Shown piece after piece: positions 19,537-27,889 of a DNA stretch of 64,000 nt. Each line of letters opens with the position of its first letter. The first letter of the stretch is position 1. The DNA is from Dyadobacter fermentans (GTDB lineage: Bacteria > Bacteroidota > Bacteroidia > Cytophagales > Spirosomataceae): NCBI RefSeq assembly GCF_019924045.1, contig NZ_JAHXBN010000008.1, positions 124,001-188,000 on the forward strand. Reading direction: 5' to 3'. The translations under genes were made by a program, and so were the position numbers. Below the pieces are notes generated by a model. The model did no database searches. It saw only the letters and a list, made by a program, of their open reading frames with translations, and had not been told where the DNA came from.

Positions 19537-21228
19537 ATGAGACCTAACTGGAAAAGCGCCGTACTGAGCCTAACGCTCAGTTTTGCAGCCATTAATGCCG
19601 ATGTTCTTGCACAAAAATTGCCTTCTGGCCCTCAGGTCCTTACATTTTTCTCCGACGCCGACGATACCGAGCAGCCCTACGGCCTTTATCTCCCCGCAAA
19701 TTTCGACGAAAACAAAAAGTATCCGCTCGTGATCATGCTGCACGGTGCCGGCTCCAATCACCGGCTCGCATTGCGCCGTGTATTTGGTAAAAGTAATGCG
19801 GAGGGTGAAACCGACGTGGAAGCCACCCGCTACTTTCCGAAATGGGACAATGTCGATTACATCGTGGCCTCGCCGTACGCACGCGGAACAGCCGGTTACC
19901 AGGGCGTTCCCGAACAGGATGTGTACGATGTGCTGGCTGATGTCAAAAGGCGATTTAAAATAGACGAAGACCGTACTTATCTCACCGGCTTGTCAATGGG
20001 TGGCGGCGGAACGTTGTGGATCGGCCTCACGCGTCCGGACATATGGGCGGCCATTGCGCCCGTGTGCCCTGCACCGCCCGCGGGTACGTTCGACCTCGCG
20101 CCTAACGCGACCAACTTTCCCGTGCATTTCTTCCACGGCGATGCCGACCCGGTGGTACCGGTGGCCGGTACACAGAAATGGGTAAGCCATTTGCAGGATT
20201 TGGGTGCGGAAGTGAGTTACAAGGAGTTTGTGGATGTGAAGCACGACAGCTGGGTGAATGCCTATGATAACGAATACATTTTCCAGTGGTTTGACGATTA
20301 CAAACGCAACCCGCATCCGGACCGCGTGCGGTTTGTGAGTAGGCAATACAAATATGATAAGGCATTTTGGGTAACGTTCAACAGAATGGCTGTTGGAAAG
20401 CTAGCTGAGATCGATGCGAAGTTTACGAAGGAGAATGCATTGGATATCAAAACGCAAAATCTTGAAAAGTTTACCCTGAATCTGAAAGACCATCCAAAGT
20501 TCAAGCCCGGTGCTGGCTTAACACTCAAAATCGACGGCTCAAATGTAAATGCGAAGACCGACAGCGTGATCACTTTCTTCCGTGAGTCGGGGGGAGGCAA
20601 ATGGGCCGTGGAAGGCGCGACGATCATGTCCATTTACACAGGCAAGAAAAAAGGTGCAGAAGGGCCGATTTATGCCGCATTTGCCTCGCGCCACGTGTAT
20701 GTTTACGGGACGGCGGATAATCCTTCGCCTGAGGAGCTGAAAAAGCGCGTCGACATTGCTACGCAGGCCGCGAGCTGGTCGCAATACCGGGGTGAGTTTT
20801 TGGGGAGAATCATGTTCTTTCCACGCGTGCTCGCTGATAAGGAAGTGCGCCCGAGCGATATTGAAAGCTCGAACCTCATCTTGTTCGGCACAAAAGAAAC
20901 TAATGCATTGATCGCAAAGCACGCTGATATGCTCCCGGTGCATTTAAAGAAGGGCGATACAGCACATGGGCTATTTTATGTACTGCCAATGGAAGGCCAT
21001 TACATAGCTGTAAGTTCGGGTTTACCCTGGTGGACCGGGGTGAAAGACGAGGGTTTCCCATTCGTATCGGTGATGCATCGTAAGCTTCCGGAATTCAAAG
21101 ACATTATTTTTTTCAAAGATTCATCCGCCAACCTGCTGATCGATAATTATTTCACGCAGGAATGGAAACTGGACGACGATACGAAGCGCAAGCTTTCCGC
21201 CTCGGGCGCCGTTGATATTACCCCGTAG
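19537..21228 (+). CDS. Secreted alpha/beta hydrolase (dienelactone hydrolase/esterase type) with an unassigned C-terminal region
   Basis: A 563-residue exported hydrolase. The signal peptide ends at about residue 25 (INADVLAQ). The region 30-255 is an alpha/beta hydrolase: LVIMLHGAGSNH for the oxyanion site, the nucleophile elbow GLSMGGGG, the acid in FFHGDADPVVPV and the histidine in DVKHDSW. This resembles feruloyl-esterase/PHB-depolymerase-like hydrolases that start a carbohydrate or polyester degradation step. The remaining 300 residues contain beta-rich segments that I cannot assign. The gene is between clpC and a sugar-isomerase-like gene, which fits a role in plant material degradation. 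Confidence 0.82.
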   Translation: MRPNWKSAVLSLTLSFAAINADVLAQKLPSGPQVLTFFSDADDTEQPYGLYLPANFDENKKYPLVIMLHGAGSNHRLALRRVFGKSNAEGETDVEATRYFPKWDNVDYIVASPYARGTAGYQGVPEQDVYDVLADVKRRFKIDEDRTYLTGLSMGGGGTLWIGLTRPDIWAAIAPVCPAPPAGTFDLAPNATNFPVHFFHGDADPVVPVAGTQKWVSHLQDLGAEVSYKEFVDVKHDSWVNAYDNEYIFQWFDDYKRNPHPDRVRFVSRQYKYDKAFWVTFNRMAVGKLAEIDAKFTKENALDIKTQNLEKFTLNLKDHPKFKPGAGLTLKIDGSNVNAKTDSVITFFRESGGGKWAVEGATIMSIYTGKKKGAEGPIYAAFASRHVYVYGTADNPSPEELKKRVDIATQAASWSQYRGEFLGRIMFFPRVLADKEVRPSDIESSNLILFGTKETNALIAKHADMLPVHLKKGDTAHGLFYVLPMEGHYIAVSSGLPWWTGVKDEGFPFVSVMHRKLPEFKDIIFFKDSSANLLIDNYFTQEWKLDDDTKRKLSASGAVDITP

Positions 21229-21259
21229 TTTTATTTTTTAATTTTTCGAATCTTAACCA

Positions 21260-22147
21260 ATGGATTACAACGAAAAGATTTCCCGGAAATCGTTCCTGAA
21301 AGCCGGTGCATTCATGCTGGCTACCCCCATGCTCTCCAAACTGAGCCTGGACGTTAAAGCCCCTTCGCCGATCGGTTTGCAATTGTACACGCTTCGTAAT
21401 GAAATATCGAAAGATCTCTTGGGCACGCTGAAAAAGGTGTCGGCAATTGGCTATAAGGAAGTGGAGCTTTATGGCTATTCTGATGGCAAATTCTTCGGCA
21501 AAACGCCCAAGGAGTTCAAAAAGATCCTCGGAGATTTGGGCTTGAACCCTGTGAGCGGCCATTACGGTGCCGGTGTGGAGAATAAAACTGCCAAAGGTAC
21601 ATTGAGTAACAGCTGGCAGAAAGCAGTCGACGACGCAGCGGAACTGGGACAGAAATACGTGAACTGCGCGTACCTAACCGAATCGGAGCGCAAGACGATT
21701 GATCAGTACAAGAGCTACGTTGATCTGTTCAACAAATCCGGTGAAGTAGCGAAGAAGGCGGGGCTTCAATTTGGATACCACAACCACGATTTCGAGTTCA
21801 AGAAGATTGGCGGTGAGTTGCCTTACGATTACATTGCGGGCAAAACCGATCCGAAACTCGTGAAGCTCGAACTCGATTTGTATTGGGCTGTAAAAGCAGG
21901 TATCGATCCGGTTGCATTGTTCAAGAAATATCCGGGCCGTTTCCCGCTCTGGCACGTGAAGGATATCGACAAGAAGGATGGCTCGTTTGCAGAGGTGGGA
22001 ACGGGTTCGATCGATTTCAAAAAGATCTTCGATAACCGTAAGCTGGCCGGAATGACGCATTTCTTCGTGGAGCAGGACGTAGCGAAAGTGCCGCCGGTTC
22101 AGGCTATCGAAACCAGCTTCAAGAACGTCGTGAAGATGAAAGTTTAG
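21260..22147 (+). CDS. Sugar phosphate isomerase/epimerase (xylose isomerase-like TIM barrel)
   Basis: A 295-residue member of the AP endonuclease 2/xylose-isomerase-like TIM barrel family. An N-terminal leader (SRKSFLKAGAFMLATPML) resembles exported Bacteroidota relatives; it has RK rather than a twin arginine, so export by Tat is not certain. Core motifs are GLQLYTLRNEI, VELYGY, FGYHNHDFEF and LELDLYWAVKAG with the metal-ligand residues, then LWHVKDIDKKDGSFAEVG. Substrate is unknown; such proteins isomerise or dehydrate keto sugars. It ends near the ATP synthase terminator, convergent with atpH. Confidence 0.88.
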   Translation: MDYNEKISRKSFLKAGAFMLATPMLSKLSLDVKAPSPIGLQLYTLRNEISKDLLGTLKKVSAIGYKEVELYGYSDGKFFGKTPKEFKKILGDLGLNPVSGHYGAGVENKTAKGTLSNSWQKAVDDAAELGQKYVNCAYLTESERKTIDQYKSYVDLFNKSGEVAKKAGLQFGYHNHDFEFKKIGGELPYDYIAGKTDPKLVKLELDLYWAVKAGIDPVALFKKYPGRFPLWHVKDIDKKDGSFAEVGTGSIDFKKIFDNRKLAGMTHFFVEQDVAKVPPVQAIETSFKNVVKMKV

Positions 22148-22150
22148 TAT

Positions 22151-22184
22151 AAAAAAAGACCCGGCCGCATAGCAGCCGGGTCTT
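22151..22184 (-). terminator. Intrinsic terminator after atpH
   Basis: A 10-bp stem (22156-22165 with 22175-22184) is followed on the minus strand by a run of seven Ts (A run at 22151-22157). It closes the ATP synthase operon right after atpH. On the plus strand the hairpin lacks a T run and is a weak stop for the isomerase gene. Confidence 0.88.
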
Positions 22185-22206
22185 CCAAATTATGCAGATA
22201 AAAATT

Positions 22207-22743
22207 TCAGTTTACTAACTGTAATTTGAGTTCGTTCAAACGGCTGCGCAGCGAAGCGTCGATCTGGCGATCGCCTACTGTCAACACATATCCGCCGATC
22301 AGAGCATTGTCTACTTTCTCGGCCAGCTGAACCGTTTTTCCGGTTGCCTTGGCAACAATATCGGTAAATTGCTTACGGAGCTCGTCGGTCAGCGGGGTAG
22401 GAGTTACCACCGTCGCTTTTTCGATTCCCTTGTAAACATTATAGGCTTTAATGAATTCCACCGCGATCTCGTCGAGGATGGCCTCCCGGTTTTTCTTGGT
22501 GATAATATCGAATATCGCGAATGAAACCGGGCTTACACGCTCTTTGAAAAGGCCTTTCAGAATCCCTGATTTCTTCTCGTGACGTACCACCGGGCTTTTC
22601 AATGCAAGCATCAGGCCGCGGTTCTGGTCCGCTGTTTCTTTGAACAGCAGCATATCCTGATAAACCGTATCCAGAACGTTCTGTTCTTTCGCAAGCTCGA
22701 TCAGCGATTTTGCATATCTGGATGCTACAATACTTACTGACAT
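22207..22743 (-). CDS. atpH: ATP synthase F1 delta subunit
   Basis: The delta subunit joins the F1 head to the peripheral stalk. The protein is 178 residues, close to the E. coli 177. Features are the N-terminal ASRYAKSLIELAKEQ and the C-terminal GKTVQLAEKVDNALIGGYVLTVGDRQIDASLRSRL, both typical of AtpH. It lies 23 bases downstream of atpF. The operon ends here; the usual next genes atpA and atpG are not present, and a terminator follows instead. Confidence 0.95.
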   Translation of the reverse strand: MSVSIVASRYAKSLIELAKEQNVLDTVYQDMLLFKETADQNRGLMLALKSPVVRHEKKSGILKGLFKERVSPVSFAIFDIITKKNREAILDEIAVEFIKAYNVYKGIEKATVVTPTPLTDELRKQFTDIVAKATGKTVQLAEKVDNALIGGYVLTVGDRQIDASLRSRLNELKLQLVN

Positions 22744-22766
22744 CGGAATGAGATTTTAAATGCTGA

Positions 22767-23261
22767 TTAGTTAAGACGCGCAGATGAAGCAAGGTCGGCA
22801 ATCAGTTTTTCCTGCGCTCCTTTGTCTTCCAATTCACGGTGTAATACTTTTTCAGCGATTTCCAATGAAAGTGTAGCCACTTCTTTCTTGATTTTGCTCA
22901 CGGCGACCGCCTGTTCGTTGCGGATCGTTTCACGTGCGCTTTCAATGATTTTTTGTGCTTCCACAGCAGCTTTGTCTTTCGACTCGGCGATGGTTCTGTC
23001 AGATGCATCTTTCGCGTCACGAAGGATCTGGTCACGGATGGCATTTGCTTCTGCGATCAGTTTTTCGTTGTCCGACTTCAATTGTGCCATTTCAGCACGG
23101 GTTTTTTCTGCGAGGTCCAAAGCGCCCTGAATTTCGTTTTCGCGGTCTTTCAAACCTTTGAGGATAGGTTTCCATGCGAATTTGGACAGGATGAACACTA
23201 CCAGCAAAAATACTACCAGCATCCAGAAAATAAGGCCTGGGTTTGGAGTAAGCAATGACAT
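22767..23261 (-). CDS. atpF: ATP synthase F0 b subunit
   Basis: The peripheral stalk subunit of 164 residues, starting at ATG 23261 with MSLLTPNPGLIFWMLVVFLLVVFIL, a single N-terminal membrane helix. The rest is a charged helical stalk (KGLKDRENEIQGALDLAEKTRAEM). An upstream in-frame start would add 33 residues from the atpE-atpF gap and was rejected. Spacing to atpH is 23 bases and to atpE about 150 bases, the latter holding a hairpin. Confidence 0.95.
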   Translation of the reverse strand: MSLLTPNPGLIFWMLVVFLLVVFILSKFAWKPILKGLKDRENEIQGALDLAEKTRAEMAQLKSDNEKLIAEANAIRDQILRDAKDASDRTIAESKDKAAVEAQKIIESARETIRNEQAVAVSKIKKEVATLSLEIAEKVLHRELEDKGAQEKLIADLASSARLN

Positions 23262-23321
23262 AGTTAAATGAGTTTTTGAGTGTAAGAACGATCTGAAATC
23301 TTCTCTCTTCTTATTAAAATT

Positions 23322-23346
23322 TCGTGGAAGCCTAATGCTTCCACGA
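23322..23346 (-). other. Stem-loop in the atpE-atpF intergenic region
   Basis: A perfect 10-bp stem (23322-23331 with 23337-23346) closes a CTAAT loop. On the minus strand it lies about 65 bases after the atpE stop and is followed by a short AATTTTAAT stretch, so it could be a weak terminator, an mRNA-end stabiliser or a processing site. The atpE-atpF gap is long for this otherwise tight operon. Confidence 0.6.
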
Positions 23347-23411
23347 GAATGTTTTTGCACCGCATCCGGGCCTAGCGCGCCGGGGCAGCGTTACCCTTTC
23401 GGGAAGCTCTA

Positions 23412-23714
<303 letters not shown>

Positions 23715-23720
23715 TCAGAA

Positions 23721-24815
23721 TCAGTGGTGTCCGTGGTCGTGGCTATGCTCTTCGATAGCAGTGCCGATGTACATGGACGACAATAGTGTGAAAATAAACG
23801 CCTGGATGAATGCTACCATGATCTCGATGAAGTTCAGGAATAATGCGAACAGGGAGATAACCGGAGCGATTACGAAACTTTGGAAAATAAAGATCAGACC
23901 GAACAAGCTCAGGAGGATAATGTGACCTGCTGTAATGTTGGCGAACAACCGGACCATCAGAGAGAATGGCTTCATAAACACACCTACTATCTCAACCGGG
24001 ATCATGATCAGCAACAGCGGACCAGGTACGCCCGGAGGGCTCAAAAGGTGTTTGTAGTAGTTGCCATTCGCATTCAGGTGAACGATGATGAATGTCAGCA
24101 CTGCCAATGTCATGGTTACAGCAATGTTACCGGTAAGGTTAGCCGAGCCCGGAAGCAGCCCCATGATGTTGTTGATCAGGATGAAGAAGAACAACGTGAG
24201 CAGGTAAGGAAGGTATTTTTCGTATTTCGGTCCTACGTTTGGCTTCACTACCTCGTCGCGGATGAAGAGGATGATTACCTCCATCGCAGAGGCGAAACCT
24301 TTCGGCGCTTTGCCTTTGCTGTTTTTGTACCAGCCCGCTACGCTTGTGAAAACGAGGATCAGGATCACCGCGCTGATGAGCATCGAAGCTACGTTCTTGG
24401 TGATCGAGAAATCGTAAATTTTACGGGCTTCGTCAACCGGTACGATTTGCTCCGACTCACCGTGTACCAGGTGGTAACCGTTGTATTCGTGGTGCTCGTT
24501 GTGGAAGTTAGAAGAGAGGAAAACCTCTAAACCGCGGTCTTCTGAATAAAGAATCACTGGAAGTGGCAGAGAAACACCGTGGGAAAACTCCCATTCGTGA
24601 GAGTCTGCAATGTGGTGCATGATCATCTCACCGATGTTGAACTTCGCTTCGTGCTCTTCAAGCTTATGTTCAATTTTATGCTCCTCCTCGTTCACAGCCT
24701 GGGCGACCTTGTCAGTCTCGTGCTGAGTAGGTTCGTCGGCGCGGGCCGGGAGGTTAAAAACGCATGTTGCCGCTATAAGGGCGATAGTAAAAAACCGTCT
24801 CAGATGGGTATACAT
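23721..24815 (-). CDS. atpB: ATP synthase F0 a subunit
   Basis: The 364-residue a subunit provides the ion channel. It has an N-terminal signal-like helix (LRRFFTIALIAATCVFNLPARA) and a charged, histidine/glutamate-rich periplasmic extension to about residue 90, which is typical of Bacteroidota AtpB. The conserved core is seen in LLPGSANLTGNIAVTMTLAV and PFSLMVRLFANITAGHIILL, the latter with the essential arginine that faces the c ring. A histidine-rich tail (HSHDHGHH) closes the protein. Confidence 0.96.
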   Translation of the reverse strand: MYTHLRRFFTIALIAATCVFNLPARADEPTQHETDKVAQAVNEEEHKIEHKLEEHEAKFNIGEMIMHHIADSHEWEFSHGVSLPLPVILYSEDRGLEVFLSSNFHNEHHEYNGYHLVHGESEQIVPVDEARKIYDFSITKNVASMLISAVILILVFTSVAGWYKNSKGKAPKGFASAMEVIILFIRDEVVKPNVGPKYEKYLPYLLTLFFFILINNIMGLLPGSANLTGNIAVTMTLAVLTFIIVHLNANGNYYKHLLSPPGVPGPLLLIMIPVEIVGVFMKPFSLMVRLFANITAGHIILLSLFGLIFIFQSFVIAPVISLFALFLNFIEIMVAFIQAFIFTLLSSMYIGTAIEEHSHDHGHH

Positions 24816-24839
24816 AAATGCTTGAAATACTATGCTTTG

Positions 24840-25199
24840 TCAATCGCGGCGCAAGTTACGATACAAACCATATATTTCAAAGCATGTATAAAATAAATAG
24901 AGTGCAAAAAAGTTGATAACGAATAGGAATGAATCAGTTAGCCCTTTATACAAAAACAAGCCAATGAAAATGATGCTTAGAATGATCCGCGCAACGATGC
25001 TTGAAATGTAAAATGTGACAAATTTCTCACGCTTGTTCCGCATTCCGAACTCCATCAGCCGATGGACCAGAAAAGCGAGCCCGAAAAAGAATACGAGAAT
25101 GTACCATATATAAGGATGCAGGAAAGAATCGGCGTGGAATCTTTGAGCAAGGAAAAATACAATTCCCAGCAAAATGGTTGCGATCAGGGTACGTAGCAT
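24840..25199 (-). CDS. Small membrane protein of the ATP synthase operon
   Basis: A 119-residue membrane protein with four hydrophobic helices. ATG 25199 is the start; upstream in-frame sequence overlaps atpZ. The last residues are basic (NLRRD). It sits between atpZ and atpB, the place of an AtpI-type assembly factor, and its four-helix layout fits AtpI. Sequence similarity to AtpI is not obvious by eye, so I treat the function as unassigned. An assembly role in F0 is inferred from position alone. Confidence 0.7.
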   Translation of the reverse strand: MLRTLIATILLGIVFFLAQRFHADSFLHPYIWYILVFFFGLAFLVHRLMEFGMRNKREKFVTFYISSIVARIILSIIFIGLFLYKGLTDSFLFVINFFALYLFYTCFEIYGLYRNLRRD

Positions 25200-25222
25200 A
25201 CGCGTGCGTCGGGGAGGAGCAA

Positions 25223-25447
25223 TTATTGTTTGGTAAAACTTCTTATCAAGAGGTACAGCGATGCCGCAATCGAGGTTAGCGAAAGCACAAGTGTCCACAC
25301 CGGTACCTTGTTTTGCTGCCACTCATCGAGCCTGTAACCGCCGTAGGTGAACACCAGGATAGTGCCCAGCATTTGCGTCGCCATCCCCGAGTATTTCAGG
25401 AAGCGCGATGACTGGTCTTTGCCGGGAAGCTTTTTCGGATTTTCCAT
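25223..25447 (-). CDS. atpZ: AtpZ/AtpI family protein
   Basis: A 74-residue protein with two hydrophobic helices (GMATQMLGTILVFTYGGYRLDE and VWTLVLSLTSIAASLYLLI). The pattern, with YRLDEW between them, matches the AtpZ (AtpI-like/MgtR-related) family at the head of F-type ATPase operons. It may help magnesium uptake or F0 assembly; proof exists only for some relatives. It is the first gene of the operon. A duplicated 12-base CCCGGTTGGAAA lies 30 bases upstream (25478-25501). Confidence 0.85.
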   Translation of the reverse strand: MENPKKLPGKDQSSRFLKYSGMATQMLGTILVFTYGGYRLDEWQQNKVPVWTLVLSLTSIAASLYLLIRSFTKQ

Positions 25448-25477
25448 AATGCAGCAGTTGCCCGTTTCGATTGAGAT

Positions 25478-25501
25478 CCCGGTTGGAAACCCGGTTGGAA
25501 A
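25478..25501. repeat. Tandem 12-bp repeat CCCGGTTGGAAA (two copies)
   Basis: Two exact adjacent copies (25478-25489 and 25490-25501) upstream of the start of atpZ, in the leader of the ATP synthase operon. It may be a simple slippage duplication or a regulator site; nothing further can be said. Confidence 0.6.
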
Positions 25502-25585
25502 ACAATGGTAGAATATCGGGGTAAAATTGCTTCAAATTTTGCAAATGGCATTATCTTCGATACGTATTTATTGAAAATACCGTTT

Positions 25586-25593
25586 TAGGTTTG
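25586..25593 (+). promoter_or_regulatory. Bacteroidota -7 box (TAGGTTTG) upstream of the PorW/SprE gene
   Basis: An exact TAnnTTTG match 40 bases upstream of the GTG start at 25634. There is no good -33 TTTG at the usual 19-21 bp spacing, so confidence is moderate. Confidence 0.5.
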
Positions 25594-25633
25594 CAACCTG
25601 ACACAAAGACGAACACCCCATAAAGTCAATTTC

Positions 25634-27838
25634 GTGATCGACCGTTTTACCTCCCATATCCGACGCACATTACCGCTACTTGTCATGATTATCGTCGCGG
25701 CTGCCTGTTCGCAGTACAGCTCACGGCCGGGTGCAATCACTTTTCACAACGTAGCAGCGCGGTATAATGCCTATTTCATGGCCGAGCAGGATATGGCAGA
25801 GGCGGAGTTTGAAATGAGGAAGGCTTATAAAGAAAACTATAATCAGCTGCTACCGATATTGCTCCCGATGGATTCGATCCTCGCTCAGCCCGTAAAGCCA
25901 AAATTGCAGGATGCGATTAAAAAAGCCTCAATTGTAGCTGAGAAGCATCAGAACAGTAAGTGGATCGACAATAGCTATATTCTTCTGGGGAAATCGAGGT
26001 TGTACCTAGGCCAGTGGGCGGATGGCCTGGAAGCGTTGCGTTACGTATATGCCAACGGACGCGATGAGAACGACAAAAACAACGCCCTGATCCTGCTCAT
26101 GCGGGCGTACATCGAGCATAAGGATTATTCCAATGCGTTGGGCGTAGCCGAATACCTGAGCCAGCAGCCGCTGGGTAAGGCTTCACAGCGTGATTTTTAT
26201 CTAACCAAAGCCTATTTGCACCAGCAAAACGGAGAATACCTTACCTCCGTTGCCATCCTGGAAGAGACATTCCCGCTTTTGAAAAAATCGATCGAAACGG
26301 CCCGCATTCACTTCGCGGCAGCACAGATGTACGACCGCCTCGGACAGTATGCATTGGCCAACAAGCATTATAAGAGCGTTAACAGGAACAAGCCCGATTA
26401 CGACCTTGGCTTTTATTCAAACATGAATTCCCTGCAAAATGAGGTGGTACTGGATCCGAAGCGCGACCTTACCAATGTGGGCTTTGACAAAATGCTTCGT
26501 GATCGCAAAAACGACGACCTGAAAGACCATGTGTATTTCACGATGGGCTTGCTCGCCGAACATAAAAAGCAGATCCCTGAAGCGGTGAAGTACTTGCAAA
26601 TGGCCGCTGCGGCCTCGAAAGGAAATATGCAGCAAAAGGCCTACACCTATCTGCAACTGGCTCGGATAGAATATGAAGCGCTTGAAAATTTTGAAATGTC
26701 CAAAGCCTATTACGACAGTGCATTGACCATTCTGCCGCAGGAAGCGCCTGAATACCGCCTCGTAGCCGACAGAAAACGTGCACTCGACAATTTTGTGACA
26801 CAATACACCATTGTTTCGACCGAGGACAGCCTTCAAAGACTGGCTAAAATGAACCCGGCTCAACTGGATAACAAGATCGACCAGATCATCGAAGCGAAAG
26901 AAAAGAAGCGCATAGAAGAGGAGGAAAAGGCAAGAAAAGCGCAAATCGCGGCACAGAATGCAAGCATGCAGCAAGGCGGAGGAAACCCGCTGGTAACTGG
27001 CGGCGAACGCCGTTTCGAACTGTTCGACCCTGCATTAGTTAACAAAGGCAAAATAGACTTTAAAAGGGCCTGGGGTAACCGTCCGTTGGAAGACGACTGG
27101 CGCCGGAGCAGTCGTCCGTTGCGTACGCTTTCAGGGAATAATGCAGCGGGTGGCGCGGACAGCACCAATGTCGCGCAGGCAACACAGGAGAATACCGGCC
27201 TGAAAAAAGGTACACCGGAATGGGATCAGGTGCACGCATTGCTTAAAAAAGATGTTCCGCTGTCGGATACGGCATTCGCGGTATCCCAGAAGAAGAAAGA
27301 AGATGCGCTTTACAATCTGGGTAAGATTTATCGGTTTGACCTTAAAGAGTCGAACCGCGCCATTGCGGCATTTGAGCGTGTGCTGACGGAGTATCCAAAG
27401 ACGCAGTACAAGGATGAAATTTATTACCTGCTTTTCCTGAGTAATGAAGAGAATGCAGCCCAGAAGGAATCCTGGAAATCGAAGTTACTAAGTGAATACC
27501 CTACGTCCACGTATGCGCGACTGGTCAATAAAACGACCGACACGGGAGGCACATCCGGAAACGCGACGAAAGAATATGAAGCCATGTACAAGCTGTACGC
27601 GGACGGCAATTACACCAAAGCGCTGGAAGATATCGAGAAAAATCTGCCGTCCTACAAAGGCAGTTCGATGGAAGACAAGTTCGCATTGCTGCGGGTATTT
27701 TTGATCGGCAAAGTGAGAGGTAAGGAGGCCTATGCACAAGCCATTACCGAGTTTATGCGGCTGTATCCTACCAGTATTTACCTGCCCCGTCTGAAAGAAA
27801 TGCAGGAATTCAATTCCCTGTCGATGGGCAAGAGATAA
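25634..27838 (+). CDS. TPR lipoprotein of the T9SS, PorW/SprE type
   Basis: A 734-residue tetratricopeptide lipoprotein. The N-terminal signal ends in AAACSQYSSRPG (lipobox cysteine about residue 25), followed by the RNFH-type segment ITFHNVAARYNAYFMAEQDM, which marks the SprE/PorW family. These outer-membrane lipoproteins are needed for T9SS secretion and gliding in Flavobacterium and Porphyromonas. TPR-like helical repeats cover residues about 40-400 and 545-725, with a charged coiled linker at about 405-440. It begins at GTG. Neighbouring PorX and three T9SS cargo-like genes in the window support the assignment. Confidence 0.85.
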   Translation: MIDRFTSHIRRTLPLLVMIIVAAACSQYSSRPGAITFHNVAARYNAYFMAEQDMAEAEFEMRKAYKENYNQLLPILLPMDSILAQPVKPKLQDAIKKASIVAEKHQNSKWIDNSYILLGKSRLYLGQWADGLEALRYVYANGRDENDKNNALILLMRAYIEHKDYSNALGVAEYLSQQPLGKASQRDFYLTKAYLHQQNGEYLTSVAILEETFPLLKKSIETARIHFAAAQMYDRLGQYALANKHYKSVNRNKPDYDLGFYSNMNSLQNEVVLDPKRDLTNVGFDKMLRDRKNDDLKDHVYFTMGLLAEHKKQIPEAVKYLQMAAAASKGNMQQKAYTYLQLARIEYEALENFEMSKAYYDSALTILPQEAPEYRLVADRKRALDNFVTQYTIVSTEDSLQRLAKMNPAQLDNKIDQIIEAKEKKRIEEEEKARKAQIAAQNASMQQGGGNPLVTGGERRFELFDPALVNKGKIDFKRAWGNRPLEDDWRRSSRPLRTLSGNNAAGGADSTNVAQATQENTGLKKGTPEWDQVHALLKKDVPLSDTAFAVSQKKKEDALYNLGKIYRFDLKESNRAIAAFERVLTEYPKTQYKDEIYYLLFLSNEENAAQKESWKSKLLSEYPTSTYARLVNKTTDTGGTSGNATKEYEAMYKLYADGNYTKALEDIEKNLPSYKGSSMEDKFALLRVFLIGKVRGKEAYAQAITEFMRLYPTSIYLPRLKEMQEFNSLSMGKR

Positions 27839-27851
27839 TAGGCTGAAATCG

Positions 27852-27859
27852 TATATTTG
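27852..27859 (+). promoter_or_regulatory. Bacteroidota -7 box (TATATTTG) for the PBP1A gene
   Basis: Exact TAnnTTTG, 30 bases before ATG 27890. An in-frame TTG (27857) lies inside the box, so the ATG is the better start. No clear -33 element. Confidence 0.55.
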
Positions 27860-27889
27860 CCTTTTCCAGTAACCTATCACCCCACATCT

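Noticed and set aside
21260..22147. Tat signal on the isomerase-like protein
   Set aside because: The N-terminus has SRKSFLK, with only one arginine in the key position, so the twin-arginine motif is not complete.
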